A DNA stretch of 64,000 nt from Brachionus plicatilis (Eukaryota > Rotifera > Eurotatoria > Ploima > Brachionidae): assembly GCA_010279815.1 (NCBI GenBank), contig QEOQ01000658.1:662806-726805 (forward strand), read 5' to 3'. A model generated the notes under the pieces. It was not told the origin of the DNA and made no database searches. It saw nothing but the letters and a program-made list of their open reading frames with translations. Below, piece by piece: positions 35,086 through 47,400 of the stretch. The translations under genes and the position numbers were made by a program. Each line of letters starts with the position of its first letter. Position 1 is the first letter of the stretch.

Positions 35086-36799
35086 TGTTTACACACACAC
35101 GAAAGGTAATTTTTATGCTAAGTAAGATTAAAAGTTTTATAAAAAGAGACAAACAGGATTTTTATGTCGCATTATCTCTTTGAGTTAGCTTTTTAAAAAT
35201 TGCATGAATTAAATTATAGTTTAAATAATTAGATATCTTGATATTGTGAAGCTACTCTTTCAATAGAAATTTGATTTTACTAAAATTTAAACTGACTCTA
35301 ATCCAAAAGAAGAAAAGTGAAAAATTTTAAAAAACACTTCTTCTATGTATTCTTCATTTAAAATCATGATTATAGATGAAGTTGCATTATAAATAAAGTA
35401 TATCAAGACTTGTTGATTATAATTCACATGTTTCTGAATTTTATCTAAAATAAAAATTTATTCACATCGAAAAGTTCTCAATAAGAATATAAAATTAAAG
35501 TTTGTAATTCTTTTTGAATTGTATTGTAAAAAAGTGTTTATTAAAATAAAATAGTGAAAAAAAGTTTTGGGCATATTTTGATTAAATATTCGTTAAAAAT
35601 TTAAAAGATTTAATCGGTTCATAAATTTTTCTGATTTTAGTTTTTTATCGAAATTAATACCAGTCTTATTTTTAATTAATTAGAAGCTTACAGAAGTTAA
35701 ATTTCTGTCATTTTTATTTATGAGCAAATACAATATAAATTAAATTAAAATTTTTATTTACAAAAAATATTTTCCAATCTTAAGTTATTTATCAACTATT
35801 TATTAAGGTAACAAAAGGTAAAATATGGAAAAAATATGGATTAATTTACTAAAAAATAAACAATCAAAAAAGATTTTATCAATAGAAATAAAAATAGTTA
35901 ACCCAATGATACAAGGGAACTTCGTATTTAAGAATGTTTTGTTATTAACCAAAGTCAATAAGATTATCAATTAAAATTTTATTTGTAATTTTCAAAAACA
36001 ATTTGAATTTAATTTCATAAGAAAATACAAAAATGACTCAGTTAACTATTATATCTTTTTTTTCCTTTTTTTTTAATAAAAATTATTTTTCCAAATTTTT
36101 TATTCTGTCCAAAAAAGTAAAATTCAGACGATTGAAATACTAATCTTTAGTCAAAATCATACACATGTATTTGATAACAGTTAAGAATCGTTTTTATAAT
36201 TTGATTTTCGTAGGATAATCATTTGAAATATCCTTCTTTTAATTATGACATTTCGGTCATTTTTGGTCTTTGTTCTACCTGCCAAAATCACCTTAAATAA
36301 TTTTTGTCTGCTTCATCCGTTTATTTATTTATTTAAAAAATAGTTTAGGAAAGTTCCAAATGGCAGAGTCATCTTTTCAGCCAACATGATTGCAATATGA
36401 TTAAAATATGTATTAATTATATATCTGCTTCATCAGTTTACGATCAATAATGATTGATAGATGGCTAAAAGAGAATTTTTACTCTTCAGCTGCAAAAAAT
36501 TTTTAAAATTAAATTGCTCGACTAATTTTAAGAAAGAAATGAACAGACTGAAAAAAATGTCTTCTCTTCTCATTCTAAATGAATTTATTTGAAATATTAT
36601 TAAGAGCATTTGTAAAAAAGATTGAAATTTAATTCATTATTTTCTTTCAAATTAATTTTAATGGCTAAATTTCTAGTTTAGGACTACATTAATGTTTAAA
36701 AAGAATTATATTTTAAATTGAGGAATAACTAACGATTGATTGTATTTAAAATTTTATTTTTTTTTTGACAAATAAATAATTTAAAATGTATTAAAATAT

Positions 36800-38504
36800 T
36801 TATTTCTCTGATTTGTCGATGATAACTTTTGTACCACGTACTCTACCAGTACGACGAGCAGCAATCAAACCGACCTAAAAAGTAAAAGTTTAGATTAAAA
36901 TTCGATTTTTTAAAAGTAAACTAGTTGTCTAAAATTCTTTAAAATGTCTAATAATTATAGAAAAAAATTAAGACAAATATTAAAGAAAAATAAAATTTGA
37001 TTTTGCAAATGTTAAAAATTATTTTCGGCTAATTTTTGAACCGATAACAGAGTGCAATTTGCTTTAAATGATAAAATAAAAAATGTTTTATGACTCACTT
37101 TTCTTCCTGGTGACTTGAACCTGTTTACAGTAGATGGCTTACCAATATGTTGATGGTTACCACCACCAAATGGATGGTCCACGGGCTAATTAGAAAGCAA
37201 TTATTTATATTATTGATTATATATATAATATTTCTTTGAGCACTTACATTCATGCAAACACCTCTAACTTTGGGCCAGCTATGACGTTTGGCTTTATATT
37301 TGAAATATGCTCTTCCAGCTTTAAGGATTGGTTTGTCAATACGGCCACCACCAGCAACAATACCTTTAACACATTTTTAAGTTAAATAACGTGTCTTTTA
37401 AATTTTAAAAATATTTAATATTTATCAATTTAAAATTGAGTATTTTCAGATCATTTTAATTTATAAGTCATAATTATTCATAACCCAATGCTCAAAAAAA
37501 TTAATCATCATTAAATAACCAAAAAAGAAATAATTAAACTAACATTTCACAAATTAAAATTATATTAAAAACATATTTTCGAAGTAAAAAATTAATTTAA
37601 TAAACTGTGACTGCACTCAAATTGAATATTATCAGAATATTTTAATTTATAAGTCATAATTATTCATAACCCAATGCTCAAAATATTTCATCATCATTAT
37701 CATCAATTGACCAAAAAAAAAACATTAAACTATCATCTAAAATCTTTTCGAAAATCAAAGTTAGTTCAATAAATTTTTATGGACTCCTTATTCTGTTCAA
37801 TGAATCAAAGTAAATCGAATACTTTAATCTAATTAAATTTTAAAATCATGTCCATACCTATCATGCCTCTGTTAAAAGATGAAATTGTTTTTTTCGATCC
37901 CGATGGCAATTTGATTTTTGTTTTGTGGGCATCGGCATTGTGAGACACAATTGTAGCATAATTTCCTGAAGCTTTGGCCAATTTTCCTCTATCTCCCGAT
38001 TTCTCTTCTAATTGACAAACAACAGTACCTTCCGGCATTTGACCAACAGGCAGGATATTTCCAACGGCAATACCGGCTTGAAACAAATTTAATTAGAAAT
38101 TTCTAGCAAATTTAAAATAAATTGCTCAGTAAATTAAAAGTGTTGACATCATTCTATTCAGGTCAACGTGAAGATATTATTACATCATAGCATTTAAATT
38201 TTTATTAAAAACACAAATTTTTACCTTTTTTTCCACAATATATGTATTGACCTGTGTAAAGACCTTCAGCTGCTACCATCAATTCTTTTTTCAAACCATA
38301 CTTATATCGATCACGAAAAGCGACAACAGCCAATGGGGCTCCACGACCAGGATCATGAATAATTTCTCTCACTACTCCTTTGATGTATCCATTTCGCTCA
38401 GCAAAGTCTAAATTTCTCAATTTAGCTGCACCTTTTCTATGAAAAGTATGGGACTTGAACAAATGACTTGAACCTTTTCTTTGTGCTCTGATGACTCGGC
38501 CCAT
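36800..38504 (-). CDS. RPL8: 60S ribosomal protein L8 (uL2)
   Basis: Universally conserved large-subunit protein uL2, which lies near the peptidyl-transferase centre (family knowledge). Five minus-strand exons: 38,504-38,225; 38,076-37,858; 37,363-37,248; 37,185-37,099; 36,874-36,800; GT-AG throughout and in frame; 258 residues (human 257). Signatures in order: [102 protein letters not shown], then [20 protein letters not shown] with the conserved catalytic-centre His, [20 protein letters not shown]. The longest intron (37,364-37,857) contains a duplicated ~60-base stretch (near 37,440-37,490 and 37,625-37,685). An AG (CTTCTTTAG) lies 10 bases before the ATG. Confidence 0.98.
37364..37857. 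repeat. Direct duplication inside RPL8 intron 2
   Basis: The string ATTTATAAGTCATAATTATT followed by CATAACCCAATGCTCAAAA occurs at about 37,459 and again at about 37,646, each preceded by TTGA(G/A)TATT(T/A)TCAGA. The two copies are ~187 bp apart and nearly identical for about 60 bases, so most of this intron is a recent two-unit tandem duplication. Confidence 0.8.
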
Positions 38505-41500
38505 TCTTCTCTATCTAAAGAAGAGTTTAATTTTTGTAACTGTAATAAGATAAACAATAATTGGTTTAATGATTAAAATGGATATTTTTATCCACAAGAA
38601 AAATCTTAAAAAAATGAACAGAAAAAATACCTAAATCGAAAAATGCATGCTCAGATTTGAATTTTTAAAACGTATAGTTTCTTTATTAAAAATTACTCTA
38701 AAATAATTGAATTTCTTACATAAATTTATTATGGCTTTGATTTAGCCTTCACCATTCAAAATTCTGCATTCTTGTGCATTGTAGTATAATTTGTCTTGAA
38801 AGTTTTTTTTTTTTGAACAACGCTTCTTTATTCAAAAGTGTCCAAAACAAAAAACCTATTAAAACCAAAAAACGATTTTTTTACAAAGACAATTTATCGA
38901 ATATGTCTAATTCATAGATTAATAAATTAATAAAAAATTAATTAAACAAGTTCAATATTATTAAATTCAAATAAAAATTGTACAAAAATTCTTCCTTTTT
39001 TGATGAATCAAAATTAAAGTTAATAAAATATACTCAAAAAATACTGAAACAAAAAAAAATTAATAAAAATAAAATCATTATTTTCTTTATTTTTGAAGTA
39101 AATTAAACTAAAAATCCATTTAAATTTTATTGTTATTTTATTTTTTGTCTTATTAAATTATTTTAAGGAACATGTGAAAAATTATATTAACACTAGAAGC
39201 TAAGGCGATGTCAAAACGACATAATTGATGTTTTAAATCATCATAATTTAAGAATTTCTATTTGTATTTGCATTAAAAAACTTCTTAATTTCAATTTTTA
39301 ATGCAAATACAAATAGAAATTCTTAAATTATGATGATTTAAAACATCAATTATGTCGTTTTGACATCGATAGTGCTTCTAGTGATAAATGCGGAAAAATT
39401 ACATGCGGTATGTGTTTTAAAAAACAGACAATCATAAATAATTTTTTATGTATCTTAAGATATAATTAACTTAATTTAATAAATTTAATCTTCGAAAAGT
39501 GAACTAAAATATAAATATTATTTTATAGAAATCATTTTACAAAATAGAAAATAAAACATAAAAATCAAAAATAAAATTAATTATTTCTGCAAATTGTTGT
39601 ATAAACATAAAAATAAAAAATAAACTTAAACTAAAACATAAACTTTTTCTGTTTACAATGAAACAAGAAATTGATTGGATTTTTTTGACCAATGTCAACT
39701 CTGAGGTGGAACTTGAATATTTTTTTAAGTGATATCTGAAAGCAACATCTGCACATTGAAATTTAAACAAGTGTTTAATTTGTGAATCTAATGCTGATGA
39801 TCACAAAATGCGAGTTCTTTATCTATTTGTTAATTAATATCTATTAAAAATTTAAAGCTCTTAGAAAAAGTTTTTTTAAATTTTTATCACTTAGTTCTCT
39901 TCTTTTGTACTGAATTTCACAAAACCTTAAATTTCTTAGAGCATTTTCAGATTTCAACGACTAATTGTGATGCAGAATGTTAATGACGTAAATCCATTGC
40001 CATTCTATATAACTTTAGCAATTAAAAAGTTTTTCCTTTCTGAGATAGTATTTTTACATGATTTTTTTTTACTTAACTTTACTTAACTTCCTCTATCTAA
40101 AAAAAATTTTTATATAAATAAAAACGAAATGAGTTTTCAGTAGGAAATATTTCTTGAAGAAAACTCGCAAAGTCAACTTTCAGATTTAAAATACCTTTTT
40201 TTTCATTATCTACAAAATAACTTGTAATTTTAAAAAATTTAAATTTGATCATAGGTTTTAAGATAGTTTAAATTTTTTAAATTTTAAAAATTTGATAAAT
40301 TTAATTTTGTAAGTGTTATATTTTGTGATAACCATACCAAAAGCTAATTTTACTTACATCCAAAATTAATTATCAACAAAGTTGCCTACATGATGATGAA
40401 ACTCAATTTTCAGGATATTTTGCAGATTAATTATTTGGAAATGAATTTTATGTGCAAAAATTAAATAATTTAAATCAAAGTTTTATTTAACAAAAACATT
40501 CATTATATTAATTTTTTTACAGTTTATTTATTTATTTATTATTGTTTATTTATTCTCTTATCGTGATCAGGATTATCAAAAAAAAATTCCTTAAAAAATA
40601 CTTTCAAGTTTTAATTAAAAAATTTGCACGTTAAATTTAAATTTAGACTCTTTAGTTGAGAAAAGGAATTAATTTTACAATAGAAAATAAAATATTGAAT
40701 TATCAAACTATGAAACCAAAATAACAAATATAAATTATTTCTAAATTTAAATTTAGATTTTAACTATATTTTAGCAAATTTTTATTCTTTTAAGGAAAAG
40801 TTTTTCTATTGATTAGCTTAATTGAAGAAAATTCACTGCTTCAAAAATTTTTATTTGTCAATAATTTTTTTCATTTAAAAATTCACTCAATTTATGAAAT
40901 CAGTTTTTAATTAAATAATCAAAATTGTTTTCCTTTTGTTTCTCAAGTTATCAAAGTCTATAATAATTAAAATAAATTATTCTTTTTTTATATCTGTATC
41001 GATTAATAGCTGTCTCTGATAATTATAAATTCTAATATAAATTCTAATATAAATTCTGAGATTTTTTTTTGCTGATATGTGTAACTTTTTTTTGCGAATT
41101 GGTTCAAGTAAAGTGCTTTTAAGAAATTTGTGAAATTTTAGCCAAGAATAAGAATTTGTCTCATGATTATGTTTGAATATTTAAAGTAACGAAATAATGT
41201 GTTAACAAACTATACTTTATTATAATATGAAATGTAGTTAAAAAGGCATTGCTTCTTCTTCTTCATCTAGATAATACACTTCTTATTTTATCTAGAAATT
41301 ATAATAATTTTGTTGACGTAAAACAAAATTTGGTGTTACAAAGACGAAATATAAAGCTTGTCTGATTAGTTTAATTTTAGAAAATCATACCACTTGTGTT
41401 CTTTACATTAAAATGTTTGTATATAGTAGCGTAAAAAATTCATATAAAATTTGCACGAATATTATTTTATGTTAATCAAATATTAAATATTTTAATTTTG

Positions 41501-41776
41501 ATTTGCCTTAAAGCTTCTGAAAGCCTGAAAACGAAATAATTTTAAAAAATAAGCATAAAAAATTTTGCAATATACCTTCAATTATTATTATTATTATTAT
41601 TATTTTTCGTTTGCGCTTTTCTTTAAATTTCAAGTTTGAGAAATCTTAAAAATCTTTTTTAATTGATGGCTAATTAGTTTTGTTTTAATTGTTTGTTATT
41701 CTAACAGCGATTATTTTTTTTTTTTTTATTATCAGAAAAATTTTACAAAAAAAGAGAGAATTTTTTTCATCGCAAT
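38505..41776. other. Intergenic region between divergent RPL8 and SIK-like genes
   Basis: AT-rich, 3.3 kb, and must hold both promoters. It contains the near-perfect palindromic element at 39,191-39,383 and an (ATT)n microsatellite at about 41,579-41,604. The minus-strand frame at 39,537-39,770 is low-complexity with no family resemblance. No gene is supported. Confidence 0.6.
39191..39383. mobile_element. 193-bp palindromic MITE, possibly piggyBac-type
   Basis: Almost perfect hairpin: the left arm from CACTAGAAGC through GATGTCAAAACGACATAATT and on to TTGCATT is matched by the reverse complement ending GTCGTTTTGACATCG..GCTTCTAGTG, with a loop of about 25 bases. It is flanked by TTAA on the left (39,187-39,190) and ATAA on the right (39,384-39,387). 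A TTAA target with CACTAG ends is suggestive of a piggyBac-derived MITE; that class assignment is an inference. No coding sequence. Confidence 0.8.
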
Positions 41777-44452
41777 ATGGAATCAAATTCAAAGCAGATA
41801 AAGATCGGAAATTACATTCTTGGCAATACGATCGGGAAAGGAAATTCAGCTGTGGTAAAAATTGCGACACATTCGATGACCAAACAAAAAGTGGCAATTA
41901 AAATCTTTGACAAATCTGTTCTTGACAACGAAAAACAACAAAGACTCAAGCGCGAGATAGACTCAATGAAACAACTAAAAAAACATCCCAACATAATAAA
42001 GCTTTACGAAATAATGGAGACAAACAAGCTTATTTGTTTGGTAACCGAATATGCTTGTAATGGAGAACTTTATGATTTTATAGTTCACAAAAAGCGATTG
42101 AGCGAACGAGAGGCAAAAAATATATTCGGACAAATTATTTCAGCTGTTTATTATTGTCATTCGAATAGGATTGTACATCGTGACTTAAAAGTCGAAAATT
42201 TGCTCCTAGATTACAATTGGGGTATAAAATTAGCTGATTTTGGATTTTCAAGCACTTTTAAATTGGGTGAATTACTGGACATTTATTGTGGTAGTCCGCC
42301 TTATTGTGCACCTGAACTATTTTTGGCTAAAAAATACGACGGCTCAAAAGTTGATATATGGAGTTTGGGTGTTATTCTGTATGTTATTGTTTGTGGTTAC
42401 TTGCCATTTGAAGCAAACCAATTTTCTTTATTGAGATCTCAAGTTATTAGTGGAAATTATAAACTGCCATTTTTTTTGTCTGAAGGTAATTTTGAGAAGC
42501 TTTAATTTTTGCTTTGATTTAATTTTTATTTTAATTCAATTTAATTTAATTTGATTTAATTCTTGATAAAAAAAAAGATTGTAAAAATTTGATCAACGGA
42601 ATGTTGAATGTAAATCCTGAAAAAAGAATATCATTGAATGAAATAATTAATAGCAAATGGCTTAACTCTGAAAAAAATTGCGACACTTCCGAGTATTCAT
42701 CTAGCAACAAAGAATTCACTTATTTGATAAATCAAATAGAAGGCATGTAAGTAAATTTAAATTTTTTTTTTTTAAATTGTCCTGGAAAAGAGAAAAACTG
42801 GAAAAAAAATAAAAAAAATTGGATCTGGTCAAAAGTTTGACCACATGATCACAAAATTTACTTAAATTATTTTTATAAATCCGAATAAAAATTTATTAAA
42901 AATAGTTGATAATTTTAAAAACTCAAAAAATGAATCAAATTTAACTGAAAAAAATTGTTTAAGTTTAGAACAACGCCAATTATATTTTTATGGGACACGT
43001 TTTTTCACGAAAACAAATTTTACTTTGTTCATAAATTTGACCATGTAAATTTTAATTGTCAATTTAAAGATCATGTGTTCATATTTTTTACTGAAGATTT
43101 TTTTAAAGTAAATTTTGTGATCAGGTGCTCAAACTTTTGACCAGACCCAAAAAATTCTCTCTGTCTAAATGATCTCAAAGTTAAGAGATTATTCAAAGAA
43201 TGACAAGTTGAACAATAATTAAAAAAAAAATAGAGCTATACTTTTAGCTGCTTTTTTACTATTTTATAAATATTTGAAAACAATAATAAAAAAATTAATA
43301 AGATCAATAGAAGACAATACTCCAAACGAAGAAGTGCTTAATGAACTGTCAAAGAGATATGACTTGGACTTAGACAAAGTAGTTGAGGTATTTCTTAAGG
43401 AAATTTAAATTTTTTTCAAAATTTTAAATATTCTCTTCAAGTCTTTGTTAAATAATGAGTTTGATAGTTTGTCTGGATTGTATTATTTAACTGAAGCCAA
43501 CTTATTTCAGAATAAAAGTCAAAATTTGTTCGACATACAAAAATACCGAATTCAGGAGCAAAATTGTGTAGATGTGGGGCCAGACGTGTTCAGAACAAAT
43601 GGATACACGATAGCAAAATCTAAATTTAAAAGCAGCCTGCACAAATACGAAAACAATGTTGATTCAAGTGAAAACATTAATATTGATGAAGACATTAAGC
43701 CCATTGAAGAATTAGGCCGTGATTATTTGGCTCGGTATAGTGCTATCCGTAGACATACGATTGCTGCTAATACCGAATCTATAAATGAAGAAAATTCCGC
43801 TCAAAATTTACATCAAATTGCAGAAATTGGTCAGAGCTTAAATTCAAATTTTAATTTGCCAAATATTAGTTCTGAACACTTTAATATTGACCAGGACTAT
43901 CAGACAATACAATTGGAACATAATCCTCGAAAACATTCTTATCAAAATGACTTTTTTCAGAACAAATGCATAAAATCAAAACATAACTCAAATGCCAAGA
44001 ACGATGAATATGATGATTTTCAATTTCAAAAAAATTTTCTTAGTCCACCGCCAATTTTAAACAGCGGTCGCCGTGCAAGTGACGGTGGCTCCAACATTTG
44101 TTTATTTAATCACTTGTACAATTTAAAATATCAATTTTGTTATAATGCAATCATTTCAAGCAATACCACTTTGGCCAGTGATAAAGACACTTCAAATTCA
44201 TTGAATAGTGAAAATATCGATTTTCTCAAAAGTGAGTCTGATTCTTGTGCCAAACAATCACGAGGAAGTATAACTTCGGGGACGCCTATTTCAAATTTGA
44301 TTAACAAATCTAGTGATGAAGAAGAAACACCTAATGATCTTAACAATAATCATTTACCAAGTAGCTCAATGAAATTTCAAAAAAGACCAAGTTTTAGTAA
44401 AGGAAGTCGACATGAGCCATATTATAAGATGGGCCAATTATTTAACGTTTAA
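41777..44452 (+). CDS. SIK-type (salt-inducible, AMPK-related) protein kinase
   Basis: AMPK-related serine/threonine kinase of the SIK group, which in animals phosphorylates CRTC coactivators and class IIa HDACs (family knowledge). Exons: 41,777-42,485; 42,578-42,746; 43,303-43,387; 43,442-44,452; in frame; 657 residues. The kinase domain is about residues 13-265: TIGKGNSAVVKIATH, VAIK Lys42, HRDLKVEN Asp136, DFG 154-156, CGSPPYCAPE. A UBA-like segment follows at about 297-340 (NEEVLNELSKRYDLDLDKVV). The tail has RRHTIA (424-429) and GRRASDGG (530-537), the latter matching the conserved SIK PKA/14-3-3 site. Oddity: the T-loop reads LLDIYCGSPPY where SIK and AMPK relatives have LL(x)TWCGSPPY, so the LKB1-target Thr is Ile169. 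Intron 2 (556 bases) holds an inverted repeat. Vertebrate SIK1-3 are later paralogues, so no symbol is given. Confidence 0.93.
42821..43148. mobile_element. MITE-like inverted repeat inside SIK-like intron 2
   Basis: The left arm GATCTGGTCAAAAGTTTGAC to 42,863 and the right arm ending TCAAACTTTTGACCAGACCC at 43,148 are ~44-base reverse complements with five or fewer mismatches, separated by ~240 AT-rich bases. The minus- and plus-strand short frames inside are not genes. Insertion of such an element explains why this intron is several times longer than the other introns of the gene. Confidence 0.75.
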
Positions 44453-47400
44453 ACCCGGTGAGAACTTTTAAATTTGAATTAATATCGCTTTTATAATTTT
44501 TTAAAAATGAATTTTTTTTAAACAATAATAAACTTTCTAATTATATTTTTGTTTTTTGATTTATTTGAAATTTTACTCAGGAATACTTTTTTTTAACCTA
44601 AATTAAATTCTTATCATAAGACCGAAAATTTATTAAAAATTATAATGTGAAAATGTTTGCCAAATTTGAAGTTTAATAGGGTTTTTTTAAGCTTTAAAAC
44701 AAATGAAATCATCGTTGCATAATCATCTCGTCTAGATGAAAATTTTTTTCAGTTTGTGAAAAGAATGCTTCTCATTCAACTTTAAAAATATTTTTTTGGA
44801 TTACTAAATAAAATTTTAGATGAGTGTAAATATTCGCTGGTTAAAGGATCTGATTCTATTTCATATAATTTAATAAAAAATGATAATTTCTGAGGTATTA
44901 AATATTTTCTATTCGAATTTTTCAATGAATTTTTAATACTAAACGTTATTCCGAATGGCTTAAATATCGCAAAAATAAATCAAATCTTAAAAGATAACTC
45001 AAAAAGTAGCTCTGATATAATTTAGATTAGACCTATTAATATATCCAACTGCAATTCATACATTTGTACTCGAAACAAAGACGAGTTTTCATACGAGTAC
45101 TAGTATTGTATTCGTACCCAAAATCATACTCGCTAGACGAGTCTTACTTGGGTTATTACTTGTATTCGTACTCGTTTGGGGAGTATTACTCGAGTAATTA
45201 CTTGTACTCGTACTTGTTTGGCGAGTATTAAACTCGCGTTAATAAATTTTTTTATTTAGAAATTTAATTTTTTTCTAAAAAATAATGTTAATTTTAAAAA
45301 CAAAAGAAGTTTTTTTGTTTAAAATTCAATATAAAAAATTTGACAAAAAATTGCATGCCATAAAAATATTTTTTAAAGCATTTGGTTTTCAAAAAAAAAT
45401 TTAAATTTATTAAAATTTCTAAAATCTAATAAATTTTAATAGAATAACAAGAAATATCGTAAATTTCAAATAGTCAAAAATTAATAATTTTAATTTATTT
45501 TAATGAAAAAATTTTCATTATTTTTTCTGTTATTTTATTTTTTATTCTATCAAAATTTATTGAATTTTAGAAATTTTATAGAACTGTTTAGCTAACAACA
45601 GATTTTGCTCGATTTAATATTTAATTAACAGGCCAACCTTTATCTTTTTAAGTGACTGATTAATGTTTTAATAATTTCAATTGAGACTTTTTTATATTTT
45701 AAAATAAAATCTAAAATAAAAATTTTTCAAATAAATTTTAAATCCCAATATTAATTCTAAACACTTTTACCAAATTTACATTGTATTATTAAACTTATTT
45801 TATATTTGTCTTTTTCTTTTTATCCTTTATTATGTTTAAATTTTAAATGGTATCTCAACAATTAGCATTATTTTGAGAAAATTTTTTTTTAAATCTTTTT
45901 TATTTAGTTGAAAAAAAAGACAATTAAGAAATATTTTAAAAGAATGTATTTTAAATTATTTTTTATTAAAAAAAAAACTTTAATTTTACTAAAAAATTAA
46001 AAAAAAGTCTAAATTAAACTTTTTTTAAATTTTTTTTGTTGAAATATTTTTGTTGAATTGGAACAAATTTTGATTTTAAAATAAAGAGAGAATTTTGTTC
46101 TGTTTTTTATAAATGATATTTTTAAAAATTATATTATCTTTATCTTATAATATTTTTTCGAGAACGAGTAAATCTAATTACTCGAGTAATACTCCCCAAA
46201 CAAGTACGAGTACAAGTAATTACTCAAGTAAGACTCGTCTAGCGAGTATTATTTTGGATACGAATACAATACTTGTACTCGTGTGAAATCTCGTCTTTAT
46301 TTCGAGTACAAATGTATGCTGCTAAGCTACAATTTTTGAAAAATTTATTCAAGGAAATTTAATTTTTTAAACATACTTAAGGAACTCCAACAATAGGGTT
46401 TTTATTTAAATTCAGATCTCGAATTTAATAAAGTACTTTTAGAGAACTTTAAAAAGGTTCAAAAATCGTTTTTCTTATCCTTCTTCTTAATTGAGAAAAT
46501 TATTAAACTGACTCCACCTCTTAAATATTGTTTATCACAATTTCCTTATGGTCTGGGAATAGTTACACTTAATAAAACAATGATTAATACATCAAATATC
46601 ACTTCGTTCAACAAATGTTCTTAAATAATATAGTTAGATTTTTAAATTGGATCAACTTTATCTTTTTTCTAAACTATTATTTATTGAGACTTTAAGATTT
46701 AATTCATTGGCATCTAGTATTTTTGGGTGCATCAAACAGCACGTAACTTTCTTCCCATAAAAATTAAATAATTCTTTTGAGGCAGAATAAGTTAGTAAAA
46801 TAAGTAAGTCCAAAAGTGAGTTAAAGGAGAGGTTTTTCATCAGTTATAGCATTTCAGACTCTATCAGGCCGCGTCTAGAAAACTTAAGATTTAAAGATTA
46901 TCGGTTATTTTTTAATGAATTTCAAAATTTTTATTTTAAATGTCCAGGAAGTTCAATTGTCAAATTTGACTTTGACTTATAAAATTCTTATTCTAAAGTC
47001 AAAGTCAGAAATGACTTTGAAGGTCATGATTATCAAAATTAATGATCAAAACTTCAGATTCGTTATAAAATCGTGTTACTTATCTTTTTTAGTTAAAATG
47101 ATAAGTTTATTTTACTCATTTAGTCTTTTTGGAAAATATTCATGAATTAAAATTCTTTAAATGTTAATTTGCATCGTTTTAAAAAAAACATTGTAAATAG
47201 AATGAAGAATGATTTTTAACTTATAGAATAACCTCTAAATAAAATATGAACATGAAAAAATGAGAAAATATTCAAAATCTTTAAAATTATTATTAACTTT
47301 CAAATTTGTATAACGTTAAAAAAGAAAAATTCAAGAATTCAAAGTCAGCCTTGACCTTGACTTTTACAAAATTTAAAGTTAATTTTTGACTTTTAGCCAA

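Larger units (their letters stand above)
33600..36799. other. Intergenic region with repeats and a LAMTOR1 fragment
   Basis: About 3.2 kb between RPL8 and the kinase. It holds a GACTTGACTT-rich repeat (34,190-34,440), an inverted-repeat element (34,463-34,784), a partial LAMTOR1 copy (34,954-35,085) and a short CA run (35,090-35,100). The rest (35,100-36,799) is AT-rich with no gene I can support. Confidence 0.6.

Noticed and set aside
44100..44157. Possible unspliced intron in the last exon of the SIK-like gene (ICLFNHLYNLKYQFCYNAII segment)
   Set aside because: Candidate GT...AG pairs do not preserve the reading frame, and the frame is open throughout, so I kept it as exon.
46658..46840. 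Minus-strand 60-codon frame as a possible retroelement piece
   Set aside because: No recognisable motif; composition is compatible with chance.
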